Assembly: GCF_002934685.1 (NCBI RefSeq)
Contig: NZ_NKHL01000121.1
Coordinates: 382,461-446,460 of the forward strand
Direction: 5' to 3'
Length of the DNA: 64,000 nucleotides
From: Pseudomonas bohemica
Lineage (GTDB): Bacteria > Pseudomonadota > Gammaproteobacteria > Pseudomonadales > Pseudomonadaceae
Below the pieces are notes generated by a model. It worked only from the letters and a program-made list of their open reading frames with translations, had not been told where the DNA came from and did no database searches. This document shows, piece by piece, positions 9,453 to 18,800 of the stretch (positions are counted from its first letter, which is position 1; the number at the start of each line of letters is the position of its first letter). A program made the position numbers and the translations under genes.

Positions 9453-11176
9453 CGGGCTTTTTCCTGATGCTGCTGTTGTTCGTACCAGAATTTGCGTCGC
9501 AGCAGCTCGCCGGGCTCGTCCGGGATCTGACGCAACCATTGTTCGAGCGCCTGACGTTGTTCGCCGTTGATCTGACTGTCGGCGGGGCGCCTTGGTGCGC
9601 GGGTGGCTTCATCTTCATCCGGCGACGGGCCATGGGCGTCGCTGGCCCCCGACATCGACTGCGAATGGGTGTTGCTGTTTTCCTCGTCGCCCTGTGCCGA
9701 CGGCTGCTGGCCCGACGGGTGCTGTTCGGCACTGCCGCTCTGAGGTTTGCCCGTGTCGTTGTCGCCTTCGGTCTTGCCTTCGCTGGCGTCTTCGGCTGCG
9801 GCCTGTTTGTTCTGTTCCTGCATTTGCTCGATCAGCGCCTTGTTCGCCGCGGCGGCGGGGAAGTCGGGTTGGCGCTCCAGGGCCTGCTCATAGGCATCGA
9901 TGGCCGCTTCCAACTCACCGCTTCTGGCCAGCGCATTACCGCGATTGTAATGATCGGCGGCACTGTCGCCCTGGGCGAAACGCTGAGCGGCGCCGGCATA
10001 ATCACCTGCTTCATAGAGCGCGATGCCTTGCCACTGGATGTCCTCGAAGTGCTGCGCGGCTTCGGCGGGGCGATGGTGCGCAAGCAGGTGCTGGCCTTGC
10101 TGATCGGGACGTTGGAACAGGTCCTTGAACTCGAAGGCGTAGCTGTGTTGGGGCACCAGCATCAGCAGCGGCAGGCACAACAGCCAGCCGCGACGACCGG
10201 CACAGGCGGCCAGTAACAGAAGCGGCAACAGCAACCAGTAACCTTGATCGGCCCAACTGTCGAGCTGCACGGTTTGGCCTTCACTGCGCAGGTCTCGCGG
10301 GCTGTCTAGCAGACCCAGTTCATGCAGGTCATCGTCGGCCAGGCGCAATTGGGTGAAATGGCCGCCGAGTTCCTCTGCGAAATCCTTGAGGCTGGCGCTG
10401 TCCAGACGCGGCACCAGAATGCCCCCCTGGGCGTCCTTCAGGAAGCCGCCTTTTTCCTGCGCCACGGGTGCGCCCTCGGCCGTGCCGACTCCGAGCATCA
10501 ACAGCTGCGGCGGGTGGTCGGTCATGGCCTGGCGAATCCCCTGGCGCTCGGCGTCGGTCAGCGAAGAGCCGATCCACAGCAGACGCCCAAGGCCCAGGTC
10601 GCTCTGTTTGAGCAGATCGCGGGCCTTGCGCACCGCCAGATCGGCGCGCTGGCCGGCCTCCGGCATGATCGAAGGCTTGATCGCATCCAGCAGGTTCTTG
10701 CTGGTGCCCAGATCATCGGACAAGGGCACCAGCGTGTGGGCGCTGCCGGCATAGACGATGATCGCGGTCTGCGAGTCGCCACGCGCCTGCAACAGGTCCA
10801 GCAGCTTGCGCCGTGCCTGCTCCAGCCGTGACGGCGGGCTGTCGGCGGCGAGCATTTCCGGGGTCAGTTCAAGCAGCACCACCAGCGGGTCCACCGGTTT
10901 CTGACGGGTCTGTTCGACGCGTTGCCAGCTCGGGCCGAGCAACGCGAGCAGTGCCAACAGCCAGCCGAAGCTCAGGGCGATCCAAGGCAACTTGCTTTCC
11001 CGGCCACTGCCGCCGCTGAGCAATACGGAATGGAAGGCACCCGGCAGAATCATCTGCCAGCGACCGACGCGTTTCTGCCGATTCCAAAGGCGCCAGATCA
11101 ACCAGCCGAGCAATGGCACAAGCAGCAGCCACCAGGGGCGCAACCAGTGGGGCCATGCGAATAGCGACGAGTTCAT
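9449..11176 (-). CDS. BatB/BatC fusion: membrane VWA and TPR protein
   Basis: 575 residues. Two N-terminal membrane segments (about 14-31 and 64-82) precede a von Willebrand A domain (about 95-290), and a further membrane segment lies near 310-350. A TPR block (about 365-455) follows, then a Gln/Glu/Ser-rich low-complexity tail. The MIDAS site of the VWA domain is degenerate: where the family has DxSxS, this protein reads ELTPEM (residues 103-108). Metal-dependent ligand binding is therefore doubtful. The protein joins what are separate BatB (VWA) and BatC (TPR) proteins in some bacteria. It overlaps both neighbours by 4 bases (ATGA). Confidence 0.85.
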   Translation of the reverse strand: MNSSLFAWPHWLRPWWLLLVPLLGWLIWRLWNRQKRVGRWQMILPGAFHSVLLSGGSGRESKLPWIALSFGWLLALLALLGPSWQRVEQTRQKPVDPLVVLLELTPEMLAADSPPSRLEQARRKLLDLLQARGDSQTAIIVYAGSAHTLVPLSDDLGTSKNLLDAIKPSIMPEAGQRADLAVRKARDLLKQSDLGLGRLLWIGSSLTDAERQGIRQAMTDHPPQLLMLGVGTAEGAPVAQEKGGFLKDAQGGILVPRLDSASLKDFAEELGGHFTQLRLADDDLHELGLLDSPRDLRSEGQTVQLDSWADQGYWLLLPLLLLAACAGRRGWLLCLPLLMLVPQHSYAFEFKDLFQRPDQQGQHLLAHHRPAEAAQHFEDIQWQGIALYEAGDYAGAAQRFAQGDSAADHYNRGNALARSGELEAAIDAYEQALERQPDFPAAAANKALIEQMQEQNKQAAAEDASEGKTEGDNDTGKPQSGSAEQHPSGQQPSAQGDEENSNTHSQSMSGASDAHGPSPDEDEATRAPRRPADSQINGEQRQALEQWLRQIPDEPGELLRRKFWYEQQQHQEKAR

Positions 11177-12240
11177 CGAGGCCTCCGCAAACGCTTGAAC
11201 CACTGACGCCATTGCGGCCCTTGATGCAACGCAGGCTGGCGAGCGAGAAAGCGATATAGCGGGTTGTGCGGCCAGCGCTCATGAATCACCAGCAGCACGC
11301 TCAGCAGCAACGCCAGCGCCAGCGGCCAGTGATAGAGCGCCAGGACAGGGCGGGCCTGGGTCGGCTGCTGGGTTACCGGTTCAAGGGTGTCGAGGGCCTT
11401 GCCGATCTTTTCCAGCTGCGCACCGTCGCGGGCGCGGAAGTATTGGCCGCCGGTGATGTCGGCGATTTCCCGCAGCGCAGGCTCGTCCAGATCCAGGCTC
11501 GGGTTCAGGCCCAGAATGCTGGTAGCGCCCTTGTCCGGGTCAGCGCCGATGCCGATCGGATAGATCTTCACGCCTTCGCCCGCCGCGAGTCGTGCGGCAG
11601 TGGCAGGGTCGATCTGGCCGGCGTTGTTGGCGCCGTCGGTCACCAGAATCAACACCCGACTCTGTGCTGGGCGCAGCCGCAGCCGCTTGAGCGCAAGGCC
11701 GATGGCATCGCCGATGGCCGTATTTTTACCGGCAATGCCGATCCGCGCTTCATCCAGCCAGACGCGTACGGTCCTGCGGTCGAAGGTCAGCGGTGCCTGC
11801 ATGTAGGCTTGGCTGCCGAAGAGAATCAGGCCGACACGATCGCCCTTGCGGTGTTCGAGAAAATCGCCGAGCAGCTGTTTGACCAGGGTCAAGCGGCTCA
11901 CTTCATCGCTTTGCCAGACCATGTCCGGGTAATCCATCGACCCGGAAACGTCCACGGCCACCAGCAGATCCCGCCCGCTGGCGGCGACCGGCAAGGGCTC
12001 ACCGAGCCATTGCGGGCGGGCCGCCGCCACCAGCAGCAACAGCCACAACACCACGAACGGCAGTTGCCGACGCCAGCCAGGCAGGTGCGCGCGGGCGCGA
12101 CGACCGGCCAGACCTTCCAGTTCGTTGAGGAAGCTGACCTTGAGCGCGGCCTCGCCACTGTCGGCCACCGGCAGCACGAAGCGCAGCAGCCAAGGCAGTG
12201 GCAGCAACGCGAAGACCCACGGCCAGGCGAGCTCAAACAT
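11173..12240 (-). CDS. batA: BatA-like membrane VWA protein
   Basis: 355 residues. N-terminal membrane segments (about 5-24 and 60-75) and a C-terminal one (WPLALALLLSVLLVI) bracket a VWA domain. The MIDAS motif is intact (DVSGSM, residues 97-102), with the later TDGANN metal loop also visible. It probably faces the periplasm and contacts BatB and BatD. It overlaps the DUF4381 gene by 8 bases and the BatB/C gene by 4 bases. Confidence 0.88.
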   Translation of the reverse strand: MFELAWPWVFALLPLPWLLRFVLPVADSGEAALKVSFLNELEGLAGRRARAHLPGWRRQLPFVVLWLLLLVAAARPQWLGEPLPVAASGRDLLVAVDVSGSMDYPDMVWQSDEVSRLTLVKQLLGDFLEHRKGDRVGLILFGSQAYMQAPLTFDRRTVRVWLDEARIGIAGKNTAIGDAIGLALKRLRLRPAQSRVLILVTDGANNAGQIDPATAARLAAGEGVKIYPIGIGADPDKGATSILGLNPSLDLDEPALREIADITGGQYFRARDGAQLEKIGKALDTLEPVTQQPTQARPVLALYHWPLALALLLSVLLVIHERWPHNPLYRFLARQPALHQGPQWRQWFKRLRRPR

Positions 12241-12727
12241 GTTTGCGAATCCAGGTTTCGACCGACTGCGTCAGACCATTGATGGCCTTGTCGTCGAGTT
12301 TGCATTCGGGTTTGTAGGCGCCTTCGACAAGGATCATCCAACGCGTGAGGCCGGCCGCCGGGCAGCGGTTGTCGAGAAACGCCAGCCATTTGCGGCCGTT
12401 GAGGGTGTGGCTCTGGCTGTAGGGGTAGTCGTTACGGCACAGGCGTTTGAGCAGGCCGTTGATCTGTTGCAGCCAGGCACCGGCCGGGGCGCCGTCGTAG
12501 GGTTTGGGCAGCTGCGCCAGTTCGATCAGCGCCGACTGACGCAGCGGGTCCAGCGGCAGCTCCGTCGCTTCGTCCGGCGCGCGTCTGGGCAGCAGCACCC
12601 GAGCGCGCCACAGGCCGTAACCCAGCACTGGCAGCAGCGCCAGCAGCAGCCACCAGCCTGGCGCGGGCGGCCAGAGGCTTATCGGCGCGGGCAGGATCAT
12701 CGGCTGCAGCTGATCCAGCAGGCTCAT
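12233..12727 (-). CDS. DUF4381 domain-containing membrane protein
   Basis: 164 residues. The start (MSLLDQLQPMILPAPISLWPPAPGWW) leads into a single membrane helix near residues 27-45. A soluble domain with a conserved WL..INGLLKR region follows. This matches DUF4381 proteins, found almost only between DUF58 and BatA genes. The function is unknown. It overlaps both neighbouring genes (4 and 8 bases), which indicates coupled expression. Confidence 0.85.
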   Translation of the reverse strand: MSLLDQLQPMILPAPISLWPPAPGWWLLLALLPVLGYGLWRARVLLPRRAPDEATELPLDPLRQSALIELAQLPKPYDGAPAGAWLQQINGLLKRLCRNDYPYSQSHTLNGRKWLAFLDNRCPAAGLTRWMILVEGAYKPECKLDDKAINGLTQSVETWIRKHV

Positions 12728-13668
12728 TTGTGTTTCACCGGTTGCTGCGCGTTCAGGTAGTCGCGCAGTTGCTCGACCATTTCCTGTTGGGTGCTCAGCG
12801 GTATCATCAGCACGCGCAGCTTCTTGGCCAGCAACTCCCAGCGCGCCTGACGCGCTTGGCCCTGGGCGCGGTAAGTCTGGCGCAGATCGGGGTTCAGGGT
12901 GTCCAGTTCCAGCTGCGCGCCGCGATCATTGAATCTGAGCAACCCCGCCGCAGGCAGCGCGTGATCCAGCGGATCGGATAGCGGCAGCAGCAACAAGTCG
13001 CAATGACGCGAAAGCAGGGCCAACTGCTGCTCGGCGGAGTCGGAAAGGGCGCGCTCGTCGCAGAGGATGAACACCAGGCTGCCCGGGCGCAGCACTTCTC
13101 GGGCGCGGCGCAGGGCCACGCCAAAGGTGTCGCGATCGGCCACGGCTTCGCTGTGCAGCGACTGATTGACCCGCACGAGGCGGTTGAGCAATTGCAACAG
13201 GCTCTGTTTGCTGCGTCGTGGCTTGATTTCGTAGTGCTCGTTGTCACCGAACACCAGCCCGCCGACCCGGTCGTTGTGTCCCAGGGCTGCCCAGCCGACA
13301 AGGGCTGCGGCCTGCGCGGCCAGCACCGACTTGAACATCAGGCCCGAGCCGAAGAACAGGCGGCGGCTTTGCTCGACCATGATGAAAATCGGCCGTTCGC
13401 GCTCTTCATGAAACAGTTTGGTGTGCGGCTCCTGGGTCCGCGCGGTGACACGCCAGTCGATGGTGCGCACATCGTCGCCAGCCTGATAGACCCGCACCTG
13501 ATCGAAGTCCACACCACGACCGCGCAGCTTGGAGTGGTGCAGGCCGATCAGCGGGCTGCGCCGACCGGGGGAGGAAAACAGCTGCACTTCCCGCACGCGA
13601 TGGCGCATCTCGATCAGCTCGGTAAGGCTGATACGGATGCCCGGTTGGGAAATCAGATAGGGTTGCAT
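12724..13668 (-). CDS. DUF58 domain-containing protein
   Basis: 314 residues from the ATG at 13668, which lies four bases after the moxR stop. An in-frame TTG six codons upstream is less likely. The family hallmark is clear: GRGVDFDQVRVYQAGDDVRTIDW near residues 55-75, then FHEERERP. A degenerate VWA-like fold follows. DUF58 proteins are obligate neighbours of MoxR ATPases and are thought to be adaptors or substrates of the ATPase. There is no clear signal peptide. Confidence 0.88.
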   Translation of the reverse strand: MQPYLISQPGIRISLTELIEMRHRVREVQLFSSPGRRSPLIGLHHSKLRGRGVDFDQVRVYQAGDDVRTIDWRVTARTQEPHTKLFHEERERPIFIMVEQSRRLFFGSGLMFKSVLAAQAAALVGWAALGHNDRVGGLVFGDNEHYEIKPRRSKQSLLQLLNRLVRVNQSLHSEAVADRDTFGVALRRAREVLRPGSLVFILCDERALSDSAEQQLALLSRHCDLLLLPLSDPLDHALPAAGLLRFNDRGAQLELDTLNPDLRQTYRAQGQARQARWELLAKKLRVLMIPLSTQQEMVEQLRDYLNAQQPVKHK

Positions 13669-13672
13669 GGGG

Positions 13673-14632
13673 TCAGGCGACGGCAACGACGTCGAGAATG
13701 CGCTGGATCACGCGGTCCTGATCGATGCCCGCGGCCTCGGCTTCGAACGACAGAATGATGCGATGACGCAGCACGTCGAAGACCATGGCCTGAATGTCTT
13801 CGGGGCTGACGAAGTCACGGCCGGCCAGCCAGGCATGGGCGCGGGCGCAGCGGTCCAGGGAAATCGAACCCCGTGGGCTGGCGCCGTAGCCGATCCACTC
13901 GGCCAACTCGGCGTCGAACTTGGCCGGGGTGCGGGTGGCCATCACCAGTTGCACCAGGTATTCCTCCACGGCGTCGGCCATGTACAGCCCGAGGATTTCC
14001 TTGCGCGCGGCAAAAATGGCCTGCTGGGTGACGCGCCGTTCGGGCTTGGTTTCGCCATTCAGCGCTTCGCCACGGGCCTGTTGCAGGATCTTGCGTTCGA
14101 CGTTGGCGTCTGGAAAGCCGATTTTTACGTGCATCAGGAAGCGGTCGAGCTGGGCCTCCGGCAGCGGATAGGTGCCTTCCTGTTCGATGGGGTTCTGCGT
14201 CGCCATCACCAGAAACAGCGGCGACAGATCGTAAGTGCTGCGCCCCACGCTGACCTGGCGCTCGGCCATGGCCTCCAACAACGCCGATTGCACTTTGGCC
14301 GGGGCGCGGTTGATTTCGTCCGCCAGCACCAGATTGTGGAAGATCGGACCCTGTTGGAACACGAAACTGCCGGTTTCAGGCCGATAGATCTCGGTGCCGG
14401 TGATGTCGGCGGGCAAGAGGTCGGGAGTGAACTGAATGCGGTGGAATTGCGCTTCAATGCCTTCGGCCAGTTCCTTGATCGCCTTGGTCTTGGCCAGGCC
14501 CGGCGCGCCTTCGACCAGCATGTGGCCGTCGGCAAGCAGTGCGATCAGCAGGCGCTCGACCAGTTTCTCCTGCCCGAGAATCTGTGTTGAAAGAAAGGTT
14601 CGCAGCGCGATCAACGCTTCACGATGTTCCAT
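13673..14632 (-). CDS. MoxR-family AAA+ ATPase
   Basis: 319 residues. Walker A GAPGLAKT lies near residue 38, Walker B VLADEINRAP near 105, and sensor 1 ATQNP near 150, followed by the MoxR C-terminal lid domain. MoxR ATPases act as chaperones that mature VWA-containing protein complexes. It is the first gene of the six-gene operon with DUF58, DUF4381, BatA, BatB/C and BatD. The spacing and overlaps suggest one transcript starting in the region upstream of 14632. Confidence 0.92.
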   Translation of the reverse strand: MEHREALIALRTFLSTQILGQEKLVERLLIALLADGHMLVEGAPGLAKTKAIKELAEGIEAQFHRIQFTPDLLPADITGTEIYRPETGSFVFQQGPIFHNLVLADEINRAPAKVQSALLEAMAERQVSVGRSTYDLSPLFLVMATQNPIEQEGTYPLPEAQLDRFLMHVKIGFPDANVERKILQQARGEALNGETKPERRVTQQAIFAARKEILGLYMADAVEEYLVQLVMATRTPAKFDAELAEWIGYGASPRGSISLDRCARAHAWLAGRDFVSPEDIQAMVFDVLRHRIILSFEAEAAGIDQDRVIQRILDVVAVA

Positions 14633-14907
14633 CGATGACGGTTTCCTGGCAGGGTAGGCGCGGCGCCAAAACGGCGCTGAAGCTGGGGGCGTTACTTTAA
14701 TGCATCCGAGGGGCGGCGACTAACGGGGCAAGGGGTTTTTTCCAGCGTTTGGCGGGCTTTGCCGGGAAAAAACCAGAATTGGCTGACAAGTTGTGGATTT
14801 TCCGACTGTTACATGGGGCGCAGCTGCTGCAGTCAGGCTTGTCGGCGGCAGCGATCTCATTAACGCCACCGCCTGCAAGCCTACTGTCACCTTGCAAAGC
14901 GTCGTCG

Positions 14908-15267
14908 TCAGCCGATCTCGCTGACGTACGTCCCGACATCCTTGAGGATGATGCGCAGGGTCGCGTCCAGCTCTGCCAGTTCACTGGCTGCTGTGCTGTG
15001 GCTGATTTCGTAAGTGGTGTCGCCGCGGAACGGCTTGGCATCGGCGGCGCAGATTTCCACGAGCAGGCGCGTCGCAGAGAGGGTCACTTTCAGGTTGCCG
15101 TCGACATGAATGGTGTCGTCGCGGAAGGTGATGTCGACTTCGTCCTCGTCCGGGAAGCGCGCCAGCAAGAACAGATCGCCGTTGCTGGCGTGGCAACACG
15201 CCAGCGCCATGTCATCTTCTTCCTCGTCACAGGGGTTGTAGATGAAGCTGTCGGTGGTCATGTGCAT
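14908..15267 (-). CDS. conserved-looking small acidic protein of unknown function
   Basis: 119 residues, strongly acidic (an early DEEEDD run, then PDEDEVD). It has no signal peptide or membrane segment, and a CC pair near residues 24-25. I do not recognise a domain. The ATG at 15267 is chosen because AAGGA sits about 9 bases before it; a second ATG two codons later is possible. It stands alone between moxR and gdhB on the minus strand. Codon use resembles the neighbours, so a real gene is likely. Confidence 0.7.
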   Translation of the reverse strand: MHMTTDSFIYNPCDEEEDDMALACCHASNGDLFLLARFPDEDEVDITFRDDTIHVDGNLKVTLSATRLLVEICAADAKPFRGDTTYEISHSTAASELAELDATLRIILKDVGTYVSEIG

Positions 15268-15394
15268 GGCGCAATTCCTTGGTGGCGTGGCTCGGGGCAG
15301 GGTCGGATTTTGCCAGTCCTGGGAAAATTTTGCCTGCCTCACGAGCCATACCGTGCCAGCACTGCACAAACCCTACTGCCGGACACGCACCTCC

Positions 15395-15485
15395 GTGGGC
15401 GTGAGCTTGCTCACGAAGGCGGACTTCCAGACCCCCGCATCTGCTGTCGATGTACTGGCCCTTTCGTGAGCAAGCTCACTACCAC
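15395..15485. repeat. REPIN (GAGCTTGCTCACGAA family)
   Basis: GTGGGCGTGAGCTTGCTCACGAA and TTCGTGAGCAAGCTCACTACCAC form a nearly perfect inverted pair around a centre of about 45 bp. It is located in the spacer upstream of gdhB. Confidence 0.85.
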
Positions 15486-15871
15486 TGTCCTGGCTTTCGA
15501 TCCCGCCGCCACATCACTGTCCAAACGCCATATCCAGACTCCGGGAAACATTCGGCTACAAGCCGATGTCCGAATATGTCGCAGCATCGCAAGCAGGCCC
15601 ATGGCTGCTGTCGTTAAGCTGCGCAGCAGATGAACGGACGTGAAGCCGAGCCTGCCTGGGCAGACGCCTCACCGCTCGTCATCCGGGTCACGCGAATGTG
15701 ACGACGCACACACGACGAGCGTTACTACAAGGGCATGTGTGAACGTCCTGCGTCCTTTCACGATCTGCCGACTATCATCGAACAGACGCAAACGTGGCAC
15801 ACACACATGCAGCACGACCCCGAAACACGCATCTCTCCTATATAAAAGCCAAGCCAAGCGGAGTACCACAG
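15486..15871. other. gdhB upstream region
   Basis: I see no gene in this 386-bp stretch. An A-rich stretch and GCGGAG (15859-15864) precede the gdhB start, the latter a plausible ribosome site. No convincing promoter could be fixed by eye. Confidence 0.4.
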
Positions 15872-18800
15872 ATGGCGTTCTTCACCGCAGCCAGCAAGTC
15901 CGACTTTCAGCACCAACTGCGAGCGGCACTGGCTCAGCACATCAGTGAACAGGCACTGCCACAAGTGGCGCTGTTCGCCGACCAATTCTTCGGCATCATT
16001 TCCCTCGATGAACTGACTCAGCGCAGGCTTTCCGATCTTGCCGGTTGCACCCTGTCGGCCTGGCGCCTGCTCGAGCGTTTCGAACACAGCGCGCCGCAGG
16101 TGCGGGTCTACAACCCTGATTACGAGCGTCATGGCTGGCAATCTACCCATACCGCCGTTGAAGTGCTGCACCACGACCTGCCGTTTCTGGTGGACTCGGT
16201 TCGCACCGAGCTGAACCGCCGCGGTTACAGCATTCACACTCTGCAAACCACCGTATTGAGTGTGCGTCGCGACGAGAAAGGCCAGCTGGTCGAGCTGCTG
16301 CCAAAAGGCGCCAGCGACGAGGGCGTGCTGCAAGAATCGCTGATGTATCTGGAAATCGACCGCTGTGCCAATGCTGCCGAGCTGAACGTGCTGGCTCGTG
16401 AGCTGGAACAGGTGTTGGGTGAAGTGCGTGTCGCGGTTGAAGACTTCGAACCGATGAAGGCCAAGCTGCATGAGCTGCTGGCGGGTGTCGACGCTGTCGA
16501 ATACGACGTCGATCCGGACGAAAAGGCCGAGGTCAAGGTCTTCCTCGAATGGCTGGTGGACAACCACTTCACCTTCTTGGGCTACGAAGAGTTCACCGTC
16601 GATGCTGGCGCTGATGGCGGCCAGCTGAACTACGATCAGTCTTCATTCCTGGGCCTGACCAAATTGCTGCGTGCAGGACTTTCCGCCGAAGACCTGCACA
16701 TCGAAGGCTATGCAGTGAATTACCTGCAGGAGCCGACCCTGTTATCGTTCGCCAAGGCCGCACACCCGAGTCGCGTGCACCGACCGGCGTACCCGGACTA
16801 CGTGTCGATCCGCCAGATCGATGCCAGCGGCAAAGTCATCAAGGAATCCCGCTTCATGGGCCTGTACACCTCTTCGGTGTATGGCGAAAGCGTGCGGGCG
16901 ATTCCGTACATCCGCCGCAAGGTGGCCGAAGTCGAGCGCCGATCCGGTTTCGACGCCAAGGCGCACCTGGGCAAGGAACTGGCGCAAGTCGTTGAGGTCC
17001 TGCCCCGCGACGACCTGTTCCAGACCCCCGTGGACGAGCTGTTCACCACCGTCATGTCCATCGTGCAGATCCAGGAGCGCAACAAGATTCGCGTGTTTCT
17101 GCGCAAGGACCCGTACGGCCGTTTCTGCTACTGCCTGGCCTACGTGCCGCGCGACGTCTACTCCACCGAAGTCCGCCAGAAGATCCAGCAAGTGCTGATG
17201 GAGCGCCTGAAGGCCAGCGACTGCGAGTTCTGGACCTTCTTCTCCGAGTCGGTGCTGGCCCGTGTGCAGCTCATCCTGCGCGTGGATCCGAAAGTCAATC
17301 TCGACATCGACCCGCAGCAACTGGAAAACGAAGTCATCCAGGCCTGCCGTTCATGGAAAGACGATTACGCCAGTCTGGTCGTCGAAAGCTTCGGCGAGGC
17401 CCAGGGCACAAATGTGTTGGCCGATTTCCCGAAAGGCTTCCCGGCCGGTTACCGCGAGCGTTTCGCTGCACACTCGGCTGTGGTCGACATGCAACACGTG
17501 CTGAGCCTGTCCGAAGCCAATCCGCTGGTCATGAGCTTTTATCAGCCGCTGTCCGGCGACAAGGCGCAGCTGCACTGCAAGCTGTATCACGCCGATACGC
17601 CCCTGGCGCTGTCCGACGTGCTGCCGATCCTGGAAAACCTCGGTCTGCGTGTTCTGGGTGAGTTCCCGTATCGCCTGCGTCATACCAATGGCCGCGAGTT
17701 CTGGATTCACGATTTCGCCTTCACTTACGGCGAAGGCCTGAAACTCGACCTGCAACAGCTCAACGACACCCTGCAGGACGCTTTCGTCCACATCGTGCGT
17801 GGCGAGGCCGAAAACGATGCGTTCAACCGTCTGGTCCTGACTGCCGGTCTGCCGTGGCGTGATGTCGCGTTGCTGCGTGCCTATGCGCGTTACCTGAAAC
17901 AGATCCGTCTGGGCTTCGATCTGGGCTACATCGCCAGCACCCTGAACAACCACGCCGACATCGCCCGTGAACTGACCCGCTTGTTCAAGACCCGCTTCTA
18001 TCTGGCGCGCAAGCTGTCCGGCGGTGATCTGGACGACATGCAACAGCGTCTGGAGCAGGCGATTCTGTCGGCGCTGGACGAGGTTCAGGTACTCAACGAA
18101 GACCGCATCCTGCGTCGCTACCTTGATCTGATCAAGGCGACCATGCGTACCAACTTCTACCAGACCGACGCCAACGGCCAGAGCAAGAGCTACTTCAGCT
18201 TCAAGTTCAATCCGCGTCTGATTCCTGAGTTGCCCAAGCCGGTGCCGAAGTTCGAAATCTTCGTCTACTCGCCCCGTGTCGAAGGCGTCCACCTGCGCTT
18301 TGGCAATGTCGCCCGCGGCGGTTTGCGCTGGTCCGATCGTGAAGAAGACTTCCGTACCGAGGTGCTGGGCCTGGTGAAAGCCCAGCAGGTGAAGAACTCG
18401 GTCATCGTGCCAGTCGGTGCGAAGGGTGGCTTCCTGCCCCGTCGTCTGCCGACCACCGGTACCCGCGACGAGATCCAGGCTGAGGCGATCGCCTGCTACC
18501 GCATCTTTATTTCCGGCCTGCTGGACATCACCGACAACCTCAAAGAGGGCGCGCTGGTGCCACCGGCCAACGTCGTGCGCCATGACGACGATGACCCCTA
18601 TCTGGTGGTTGCAGCGGACAAGGGCACTGCGACCTTCTCCGACATCGCCAACGGCATCGCTATCGACTACGGCTTCTGGCTTGGTGATGCGTTCGCCTCT
18701 GGCGGTTCGGCCGGTTACGACCACAAGAAGATGGGCATCACCGCCAAAGGCGCGTGGGTCGGCGTACAGCGTCACTTCCGCGAGCGCGGCATCAACGTTC

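Noticed and set aside
15795..15811. TGGCACACACACATGCA upstream of gdhB as a sigma-54 promoter
   Set aside because: The GG and GC dinucleotides are 13 bases apart instead of the required 12.
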